NCBI GenBank assembly: GCA_027010005.1
Contig: JALVCM010000044.1
Location: 1-5,381 of the forward strand
Direction of reading: 5' to 3'
Origin: Thiohalobacter sp.
GTDB lineage: Bacteria; Pseudomonadota; Gammaproteobacteria; DSM-19610
DNA length: 5,381 nt
In this document: positions 1 to 5,381 of the stretch, piece by piece
Position numbering within the stretch: the first letter of the stretch is position 1
Layout: every line of letters begins with the position of its first letter
Translations under genes and position numbers: made by a program
The notes under the pieces: model-generated
What the model was told of the DNA's origin: nothing
The model's input: the letters and a program-made list of their open reading frames with translations, nothing else
Databases searched by the model: none

Positions 1-132
1 GCTGCCGAACTACCCCTGGACGTGGAGTGGGGGCAGCCGCAGTCTGTCGGGCGTCAGTTATTCCCCGGTGAGCAGGGTGTGGACGGATTTTATTACGCAC
101 GCTTGATAAAAGGGTCGATGACCTCCCCGTGA
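1..132 (+). CDS. rsmB: RsmB, 16S rRNA (cytosine-967-C5)-methyltransferase, C-terminal fragment
   Basis: The window opens in frame inside this gene and shows its last 43 codons, ending in TGA at 130-132. The tail reads RQLFPGEQGVDGFYYARLIK. This matches the conserved end of the RsmB/Sun/NOL1 family, in which a Q-x-LPG stretch is followed by DGFYYA-(K/R)-L, the last strand of the SAM-dependent methyltransferase fold. Family knowledge: RsmB methylates C967 of 16S rRNA in the cytoplasm using S-adenosylmethionine. The catalytic cysteines and the SAM-binding motifs lie upstream of the window, so activity cannot be judged here. A short extension (GSMTSP) follows the conserved end. The identification rests on this short tail plus the downstream gene order, which fits the common fmt-rsmB-DUF4390-ntrYX-trkA arrangement. 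Confidence 0.86.
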   Translation, partial: AAELPLDVEWGQPQSVGRQLFPGEQGVDGFYYARLIKGSMTSP

Positions 133-725
133 TGGAGCACACAACAGCAACAACTGACAGGCCCCCACTTCGCCATCACTGGCGTTTGTCGCTGTGGCTG
201 CTGTCCTGCTGCCTGTTGTTCACGCCGGTTGAGGCCGCCGATCCACAGATACACGATACCCGCACCCTGCTGGTCGACGGTGTCTACCGGGTGGGTGCAC
301 GCGTCGATCTCACCCTGAATGACACCTTGCAGGAAGCACTGCACAACGGTGTGCCGCTGGTGATCAAGCTGAATATCGAGGTGATCCGTGAGCGGCGGTG
401 GTTGTTCCCCGAACGGGTCGCCCAGCTGGAACAGAAGTATGCGCTCGAATACCACGCATTGACGGAAACCTACCTGGTCAAGGTGCTCAGTACCGGGGCG
501 CAGCACAGTTTTCGTACGCTGGGTGAGGCCCTGGCGTTTATCGGCAACGTATATGATTTGCCGTTGATCGATGAAAACCTGCTGCGCCCGGGGCGTAAAT
601 ACTGGGTACGGATGCGTGTCGACCTCGACGTGGAAGCGCTACCCACCCCGATCCGGGTGTGGGCCTATCTCGGTTCGGAATGGAGTCTGCAAGGTGACTG
701 GCACAGATGGCCGTTGCTGCCGTAA
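132..725 (+). CDS. DUF4390 family protein, predicted exported
   Basis: This gene encodes 197 residues from ATG 132. A GTG at 129 directly before it would add one residue. I chose ATG because it overlaps the rsmB stop as TGATG, a typical coupling junction. The only purine-rich SD-like stretch (AAAAGGG, about 108-114) is too far away for normal spacing, so reinitiation after rsmB is likely. The N-terminus resembles a Sec signal peptide: basic residues (R14, R18), a hydrophobic core at about 19-31, and a likely cleavage after VEA at about 35. The mature part is mostly beta-like and carries family landmarks. These are GVPLVIKLNIEV and RERRWLF in the middle, and RVWAYLGSEWSLQGDWHRW followed by PL at the C-terminus. 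The family function is unknown. Its recurrent position immediately before ntrY suggests an envelope role possibly linked to the kinase, which is inference. The last 19 bases overlap the next gene. Confidence 0.85.
   Translation: MEHTTATTDRPPLRHHWRLSLWLLSCCLLFTPVEAADPQIHDTRTLLVDGVYRVGARVDLTLNDTLQEALHNGVPLVIKLNIEVIRERRWLFPERVAQLEQKYALEYHALTETYLVKVLSTGAQHSFRTLGEALAFIGNVYDLPLIDENLLRPGRKYWVRMRVDLDVEALPTPIRVWAYLGSEWSLQGDWHRWPLLP
691..696 (+). promoter_or_regulatory. Ribosome binding site for the NtrY-type kinase gene
   Basis: AAGGTG lies 10 bases before ATG 707, inside the end of the DUF4390 gene. It supports 707 as the kinase start and allows initiation independent of, or assisted by, ribosomes finishing the upstream gene. 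Confidence 0.55.
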
Positions 726-2884
726 GTCGTTCCCGTCTCGGCATCTGGCCGATGCTGGTACTGTTTGTCATCCTGCTGGTGTCCCTGTCACTGATGAGCG
801 ACGCCACGCACAACTCCGAGCGTTTTGGCCAGATGTATTCCTGGCTGTTGCTGCTCAATGCGCTGGGGCTGGTGGTACTGATCGGCCTGATCAGCACCAA
901 CCTGTTCTGGCTGGTGTCCCAGTACCGCACGCGTGCCCCGGGTGCACGTCTGACGTCCCGGCTGGTGATTACCTTTGTCATACTCGCCGTGCTGCCAATC
1001 GCGGTGGTGTATTACTTTTCCCTGCAGTTTTTGCAGCGCGGCATCGACTCATGGTTTGACGTACAGATCGAGCAGGCGCTGGACGATGCACTGGAACTGA
1101 GTCGCGGTTCGCTCGATGTGCGGCTCGGTGACCTGCTCAGGCTGACCGAAAAAGTGGCTTCCGAACTGGGCGACATGTCGCCCACGGCCTTGCCCTTCGG
1201 TCTGTACGATCTGCGTGTGCGCAGCGGCGCGGTTGAACTGACCGTGTTTGGTATGGACGGGCGTATCGTGGCTTCCAGCAGTGTCGAGGGTACGGACATT
1301 ATTCCTCACCGTCCCAGTGACCAGGCCATGTTGTCACTGACCCCGGGTCGTTCCTACGTGGGGCTTGACCCGATCGAGTCCGAGCTGTTCGTGCGCGCCG
1401 TGGTACCGGTGACGACGACCAAGCGGGCGGCAGAGCCGCTGACATTGCAGGCCCTGTACCCGATTCCGGAACGCCTCGGGCGACTCGCCAGTAATGTCGA
1501 GAACCAGATCGTGCGCTACCGTAAACTGGCCTACCTGCGGAAACCGCTCAAGTACAGCTATATCCTGACCCTGTCCCTGGTGGTGGTGCTCAGCCTGCTG
1601 TCCGCCGTGTGGGTGGCGTTCTATTCAGCCCGCCGCATGGTGGAGCCCATCGGCGTGCTCGCCGAAGGAACGCGGGCGGTGGCCGAAGGGGATTACAGCA
1701 AGCGCCTGCCGGTCGACAGCGAAGATGAACTGGGTTTCCTGGTGCGCTCGTTCAATGACATGACGCGCCGTCTTGCTGCGGCACGCGACCAGACACGCCG
1801 CGGTCAGCAGGAGGTAGAAAGCCAGCGCGCTTACCTGGAAACCGTACTGGGCAGCCTGTCGTCCGGCGTGTTGAGTATTAATGGTGCCGGTGAACTGCGT
1901 ACTGTGAACGAGTCGGCTTCGCAGATACTCGGTATCGACCTCAGCCGCGAGCTTGGCAAGTCGCTGGAAGACATCCAGGCGCAGCATAAATTCCTTGAGC
2001 CGCTGTTTTCGCTGGTGGCAAAGCGTCACGCCGCGCAGCAGCTCGACTGGCAGGAACAGGTCACACTGTTCGACAACGCCGGGCGGCATGTGCTGATGTG
2101 CCGCAGTACTGCCTTGCCGGTCAGTGATGACCTGTCCGGCGGTGAGGTCATTGTGTTCGATGATGTCACCGACCTGATACGTGCACAGCGCGACGCGGCC
2201 TGGGGCGAGGTGGCGCGCAGACTGGCGCACGAAATCAAAAACCCGCTGACACCGATCCAGTTGTCGGCGGAGCGTCTGCGCCACAAGTACCTGAAGTCGA
2301 TGGACAAGGACGAGGCGGAAATCCTGGATCGCGCCACGCGCACCATCGTGCAGCAGGTCGACACCCTGAAGGACATGGTCAACGCATTCGGTGATTATGC
2401 GCGTGCACCCATGCTGCAGCTGGAGCCACTGGACCTGCACGAGCTGATACGCGATATCGCGGAGTTGTACCGGGGATCAAGCCTGCGCATCCAGCTGGAT
2501 CTGGCCGAACCGGCACCCATGATCAGTGGTGATGCAGGCCGCATGCGCCAGTTGTTGCACAATCTTTTCAAGAACGCACTCGAGGCCGTGCGCGACAAGG
2601 ATGACGGAGAACTTGCGGTACATTCAAAATGGGTGCTGGAATCGGGTGACCGGTTTATCGAAATCAGTTTCTCGGACAATGGCAGCGGTTTCTCCGATGA
2701 GGTGCTCGAACGCCTGTTCGAACCTTACGTAACCACCAAAACGCGCGGTACCGGTCTTGGCCTGGCCATCGTCAAGAAGATTGTCGAAGAGCATAACGGA
2801 CAGATACGCGCACAGAATACCGAGCAGCACCATGCCTGCATTGAGCTGCGTTTTCATGCCGAAACACGACGCGGACTCGCATAG
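707..2884 (+). CDS. ntrY: NtrY-type membrane sensor histidine kinase (HAMP-PAS-HisKA-HATPase)
   Basis: This 725-residue inner-membrane kinase is predicted to autophosphorylate on His and pass the phosphate to the NtrX-type regulator encoded next. Membrane segments are visible at about 12-30, 45-70, 85-108 and 283-307. About 175 residues between segments three and four (108-283) form the extracytoplasmic sensor region. A HAMP domain follows (308-360, with EPIGVLAEGTRAVAEGDYSK), then a PAS domain (about 373-490). The H-box is RRLAHEIKNPLTPIQLS with phospho-acceptor H508. The ATPase domain has an N box (HNLFKNALEAV, N619/N623), a G1 box (DNGSGF, D657), an F box (FEPYVTTK) and a G2 box (GTGLGLA, 681-687), so all catalytic boxes look intact. 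Length and order match the NtrY family. The start overlaps the DUF4390 gene by 19 bases and has a good SD. The signal sensed is unknown. The name follows architecture and neighbours; a role in nitrogen control is not shown by the sequence. Confidence 0.93.
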   Translation: MAVAAVSRSRLGIWPMLVLFVILLVSLSLMSDATHNSERFGQMYSWLLLLNALGLVVLIGLISTNLFWLVSQYRTRAPGARLTSRLVITFVILAVLPIAVVYYFSLQFLQRGIDSWFDVQIEQALDDALELSRGSLDVRLGDLLRLTEKVASELGDMSPTALPFGLYDLRVRSGAVELTVFGMDGRIVASSSVEGTDIIPHRPSDQAMLSLTPGRSYVGLDPIESELFVRAVVPVTTTKRAAEPLTLQALYPIPERLGRLASNVENQIVRYRKLAYLRKPLKYSYILTLSLVVVLSLLSAVWVAFYSARRMVEPIGVLAEGTRAVAEGDYSKRLPVDSEDELGFLVRSFNDMTRRLAAARDQTRRGQQEVESQRAYLETVLGSLSSGVLSINGAGELRTVNESASQILGIDLSRELGKSLEDIQAQHKFLEPLFSLVAKRHAAQQLDWQEQVTLFDNAGRHVLMCRSTALPVSDDLSGGEVIVFDDVTDLIRAQRDAAWGEVARRLAHEIKNPLTPIQLSAERLRHKYLKSMDKDEAEILDRATRTIVQQVDTLKDMVNAFGDYARAPMLQLEPLDLHELIRDIAELYRGSSLRIQLDLAEPAPMISGDAGRMRQLLHNLFKNALEAVRDKDDGELAVHSKWVLESGDRFIEISFSDNGSGFSDEVLERLFEPYVTTKTRGTGLGLAIVKKIVEEHNGQIRAQNTEQHHACIELRFHAETRRGLA

Positions 2885-2886
2885 TG

Positions 2887-2916
2887 TCGACAGTCCGGGC
2901 ATGATTGTCGTATAAA
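2887..2916 (+). promoter_or_regulatory. Possible sigma70-type promoter for ntrX-trkA
   Basis: In the 66-base gap between the kinase and regulator genes, TCGACA (2887-2892, 5 of 6 to TTGACA) and TATAAA (2911-2916, 5 of 6 to TATAAT) are separated by 18 bases. Transcription would start near 2923 and leave a leader of about 28 bases before ATG 2951. The -35 hexamer sits in an 8-base palindrome, TGTCGACA (2885-2892). TGTCG recurs at 2906-2910, 21 bases further on, which could mark a protein-binding site. The match is based on consensus only; no start site is proven. Confidence 0.4.
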
Positions 2917-2940
2917 GGCTCCCACAACCCGGCAAGCAAC

Positions 2941-2944
2941 AGGT
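2941..2944 (+). promoter_or_regulatory. Weak ribosome binding site for ntrX
   Basis: AGGT lies six bases before ATG 2951. It is short but well spaced, and it is the only SD-like element at this start. The start itself is fixed by the receiver domain, whose first beta strand (HILVVDDE) begins at residue 5. Confidence 0.4.
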
Positions 2945-2950
2945 ATTCAC

Positions 2951-4324
2951 ATGTCCTCCGGACACATTCTGGTGGTAGACGACGAACCGGACATCCGAAA
3001 TCTGGTCAAGGAAATCCTCGAGGACGAGGGTTTTGAAGTCAGTGTTGCGGAAAGCGGGGAAGCGGCACGCCAGGCCCGTCGCAAACGACGCCCCGACCTG
3101 ATTCTGCTGGATATCTGGATGGACGACGTGGACGGCATCACGCTGCTTCGCGAATGGTCGGAAGGCGGCGGTCTTCCCTGCCCGGTGGTGATCATGTCCG
3201 GCCACGGTACGGTCGAGACGGCCGTCGAGGCAACCCGCCTGGGCGCCTACGACTTCATTGAAAAACCCATCTCCCTGGCCAAGTTGTTACTGGTGGTCAA
3301 CCGGGCGCTGGAATCCGAAAAGCTGCAACAGGAAAACCAGGGCCTCAAGCGTCAGGCCCTGCCCGTCGCCGAGCCGGCCGGCAAGAGCGAGGTCATGCAG
3401 GCACTTCGCCAGCAGGCGCAGCGTATCGCACAGCATAATACCTGGGTACTGGTGAGCGGTGAGCCGGGTTCCGGCAAGGAAGTCGTGGCCCGCTATATTC
3501 ATGCCCACAGCAACCTGCGCGACCGGCCTTTTGTCGAGGTGGCGGTTGGCTCCATGTCGCCCGAGCATTCTGCCGCCGAGTTGTTTGGCAGCGAGGAAGG
3601 TAACACTATTACCTATGGCCGCCTGGAGCAGGCCAATGGTGGAACGCTGTTGCTGGGCAATATCTCCGATATGGATATGCAGACACAGTCACGCCTGCTC
3701 AGCGTGTTCCAGACCCATTCCTTTCTGCGCATGGGCGGTACCGAACCGGTGCCGGTGGATATCCGGGTGATCGCGACCACGTCGGATGATCTCGAGGAGG
3801 CCGTCAAGGAAGGACGTTTCCGGGAAGACCTGTATTACCACCTGAATGTTGTTCCGCTGGCCGTGCCGCCGTTGCGTGAGCACAGCGAAGATGTGCCCGA
3901 GTTACTCAATTACTACGTGGACCGTTTCGTGGTCCAGGAAAATCTGCCCTACCGGGAATTTTCCATTGCCGCACAGAACCGGCTGCGCAATTACGGCTGG
4001 CCCGGCAATATCCGCGAACTGAAAAACCTGGTCCAGCGTCTGCTGATCCTCGGCCAGGGGCCGGTGATCGAGGTGGAAGAGGTCGAAAGTGCGCTTCAGC
4101 ATGAACGGGTCTCTGTCAGTGGTGACGAGACGGGAGCGGATCTGCCGCTGGATCTGCCATTGAGGGAGGCGCGCGAACAGTTCGAGAAGGTCTACCTCGA
4201 ACACCAGTTACAGGAAGTGGGCGGCAGTGTCGGCAAGCTTGCCAAGCGGGTGGGCATGGAACGGACACACCTGTACCGCAAGCTGCGTGGCCTGGGTATC
4301 GATTTCAAGAAAGGCGGCGACTGA
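2951..4324 (+). CDS. ntrX: NtrX-type response regulator with degenerate sigma54-activator AAA+ domain
   Basis: This 457-residue cytoplasmic regulator is the predicted partner of the upstream kinase. The receiver domain (about 4-122) has the acidic pocket D10/D11, phospho-acceptor D54 (LILLDIW), S83 and K105, so it should be phosphorylatable. A linker leads to the AAA+ domain (about 142-370). Walker A is GEPGSGKE with K176, and sensor II ([15 protein letters not shown], about 349-363) is preserved. The usual GAFTGA loop is absent: [19 protein letters not shown] runs straight through. The Walker B site reads [12 protein letters not shown], with G236-N237 where the family has Asp-Glu. H297 replaces the Arg of the usual FREDLYYRL. 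The C-terminal Fis-type HTH (about 408-453, [20 protein letters not shown]) is intact. It should therefore bind DNA in a phosphorylation-dependent way but is unlikely to remodel sigma54 holoenzyme. The reading frame is open throughout, arguing against a pseudogene. trkA follows after 7 bases. Confidence 0.92.
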   Translation: MSSGHILVVDDEPDIRNLVKEILEDEGFEVSVAESGEAARQARRKRRPDLILLDIWMDDVDGITLLREWSEGGGLPCPVVIMSGHGTVETAVEATRLGAYDFIEKPISLAKLLLVVNRALESEKLQQENQGLKRQALPVAEPAGKSEVMQALRQQAQRIAQHNTWVLVSGEPGSGKEVVARYIHAHSNLRDRPFVEVAVGSMSPEHSAAELFGSEEGNTITYGRLEQANGGTLLLGNISDMDMQTQSRLLSVFQTHSFLRMGGTEPVPVDIRVIATTSDDLEEAVKEGRFREDLYYHLNVVPLAVPPLREHSEDVPELLNYYVDRFVVQENLPYREFSIAAQNRLRNYGWPGNIRELKNLVQRLLILGQGPVIEVEEVESALQHERVSVSGDETGADLPLDLPLREAREQFEKVYLEHQLQEVGGSVGKLAKRVGMERTHLYRKLRGLGIDFKKGGD

Positions 4325-4331
4325 TCAGACC

Positions 4332-5381
4332 ATGAAGATCATCATTCTGGGTGCAGGACAGGTCGGCTCCTCGGTAGCGATGAACCTGGCCAGTGAGGCC
4401 AATGACATTACCGTGGTCGACCACCGGCCCGATATTCTCCAGGACCTGCAGGACCGGATTGATATCCGTACTGTGGCCGGCCATGCCTCGCACCCGGAGA
4501 TCCTGACCCGCGCCGGTGCCGAAGATGCAGATATGATTCTCGCTGTCACCAACAGTGATGAAACCAACATGGTGGCCTGCCAGGTGGCCTACACACTGTT
4601 CCATACCCCGATCAAGATCGCCCGCGTACGTGCGCCGGAATACCTGAAGCACCCCAAGCTGTTTTCCCAGGAAGCCTTGCCTGTTGATGTATTCATCAGT
4701 CCCGAACAGCTGGTGACGGATTATATTGAACGCCTGATCGAACAGCCCGAAGCACTGCAGGTACTGGATTTTGCAGACGGGCGGGTACAGCTGGTCGCGG
4801 TGCGTGCCGTGCGTGGTGGACCACTGGTCGGCCAGGAGCTGTGTGAATTGCGCGAGCACATGCCCGGTGTGGAAGCCCGGGTGGCTGCAATTTTCCGCCG
4901 CGGTGCAGCAATACTGCCCGAAGGTGATACGGTTATCGAGGCCGATGATGAAGTGTTTTTTATCGCTGCGCGCAAGCATATCCGTGCTGTGACCAGCGAA
5001 CTCCGGACACTGGGTAAACGTGTCAAACGGGTGATGATCGCGGGGGGTGGCAATATTGGCCTGCGCCTGGCGGAGGCCATCGAAGGCCGTTACCAGGTCA
5101 AGTTGATCGAATGCAATCCGGAAACCGCCAAATTACGTTCCGAGCAACTGGAATCGAGTATTGTACTGCTCGGTGATGCGGCGGACGAGGAACTGCTGAT
5201 CGAGGAGAACATCGAGAATACCGATGTGTTTTGTGCGCTCACCAACGATGAAGAAGCCAATATCCTTTCCGCCATGCTGGCCAAGCGGCTGGGCGCGCGC
5301 AAGGTGATGTCGCTGATCAATCGTCCGGCCTATGTCGACCTGGTACAAAGTGACGCTATCGATATTGCCGTGTCACCACAA
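4332..5381 (+). CDS. trkA: TrkA, NAD-binding regulatory subunit of the Trk potassium uptake system (3' truncated by window)
   Basis: An open frame runs from ATG 4332 to the window edge, giving 350 residues with no stop. E. coli TrkA has 458, so about 108 are missing. The first Rossmann-type RCK_N domain starts at residue 1 ([12 protein letters not shown], nucleotide-binding glycines 7, 9 and 12, with D30 ending the second strand, VVD). It also carries [18 protein letters not shown] first RCK_C domain spans roughly 140-225 ([32 protein letters not shown]). A second RCK_N starts near 231 with GGGNIG (238-243), E260 and GDAADEELL, followed by [21 protein letters not shown]. The final RCK_C domain lies beyond the window. 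Family knowledge: TrkA is a peripheral protein that binds NAD(H) and gates the TrkH/TrkG potassium channel. The gene begins 7 bases after ntrX and lacks a well-placed SD (AAGG at 4311-4314 is about 17 bases away), so coupled translation is likely. The frame has no sign of damage. Confidence 0.96.
   Translation, partial: MKIIILGAGQVGSSVAMNLASEANDITVVDHRPDILQDLQDRIDIRTVAGHASHPEILTRAGAEDADMILAVTNSDETNMVACQVAYTLFHTPIKIARVRAPEYLKHPKLFSQEALPVDVFISPEQLVTDYIERLIEQPEALQVLDFADGRVQLVAVRAVRGGPLVGQELCELREHMPGVEARVAAIFRRGAAILPEGDTVIEADDEVFFIAARKHIRAVTSELRTLGKRVKRVMIAGGGNIGLRLAEAIEGRYQVKLIECNPETAKLRSEQLESSIVLLGDAADEELLIEENIENTDVFCALTNDEEANILSAMLAKRLGARKVMSLINRPAYVDLVQSDAIDIAVSPQ

Noticed and set aside
198..209. 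Possible lipobox (LLSC) in the DUF4390 signal sequence
   Set aside because: The residue before Ser is Leu rather than the usual small residue, and the Cys falls in the middle of the hydrophobic core. Cleavage after VEA further on is more plausible.
571..1059. Open frame of 162 codons on the + strand, straddling the DUF4390 and kinase genes
   Set aside because: It overlaps two well-supported genes in another frame, and its Cys- and Arg-rich product resembles no family.
1625..2440. Open frame of 271 codons on the minus strand
   Set aside because: It lies wholly antisense to the HAMP, PAS and HisKA parts of the kinase gene. Its product is rich in Gln, His and Arg with no recognisable domain, as expected of a shadow frame in GC-rich DNA.
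2895..2932. CCGGG...CCCGG inverted pair in the ntrY-ntrX gap as a terminator
   Set aside because: The arms are only five bases with a 28-base loop and no T-run follows, so it does not look like an intrinsic terminator.
2624..3205. Minus-strand frame spanning the ntrY-ntrX gap
   Set aside because: It is mostly antisense to the ATPase domain of the kinase and the receiver of NtrX, with no domain signature. The gap it covers is better explained by a promoter and leader for ntrX.
2951..4324. Reading the ntrX gene as a pseudogene because of its AAA+ motif losses
   Set aside because: The frame is uninterrupted over 457 codons. The receiver pocket, Walker A, sensor II and HTH are intact, so a retained regulator with altered mechanism is more likely.
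4305..4979. Open frame of 224 codons on the minus strand
   Set aside because: It is antisense to trkA, whose + strand product is a clear family match. The minus-strand product has no recognised motif.

Overview
The window (about 58% GC by eye, densely coding, every gene on the + strand) looks like core chromosome of a gammaproteobacterium. The gene order is 3' end of rsmB, a DUF4390 gene, an NtrY-type sensor kinase, an NtrX-type response regulator, then trkA. This order recurs in many Gammaproteobacteria downstream of fmt-rsmB. The TrkA protein closely resembles the E. coli protein as I remember it. I cannot place the organism below class from sequence alone; a free-living lineage such as Chromatiales would fit, but that is a guess.

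Layout: 1-132 is the C-terminal end of RsmB (16S rRNA m5C967 methyltransferase). 132-725 encodes an exported DUF4390 protein whose start overlaps the rsmB stop. 707-2884 encodes a 725-residue membrane histidine kinase (four membrane segments, periplasmic sensor region, HAMP, PAS, HisKA, HATPase), starting inside the DUF4390 gene. 2885-2950 is the only real intergenic gap and holds a plausible sigma70-type promoter. 2951-4324 encodes a 457-residue response regulator (REC, AAA+, Fis-type HTH). 4332-5381 is the first 350 codons of trkA, cut by the window edge.

How they work together: NtrY senses an envelope or intracellular signal and phosphorylates NtrX at Asp54, which then binds DNA. TrkA is the NAD-binding gating subunit of the TrkH/TrkG potassium uptake system. 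The tight packing suggests one transcript, with a possible internal start that would give ntrX-trkA independent expression.

The most notable observation is that the NtrX AAA+ domain has the fold of a sigma54 activator but lacks its working parts. The GAFTGA loop is missing, the Walker B Asp-Glu is Gly-Asn, and one putative arginine finger is His, while Walker A, the receiver and the HTH are intact. It therefore probably acts without sigma54. I see no mobile element, CRISPR array, RNA gene or convincing terminator. I do not see an undescribed multi-gene system here; the gene neighbourhood itself is ordinary.
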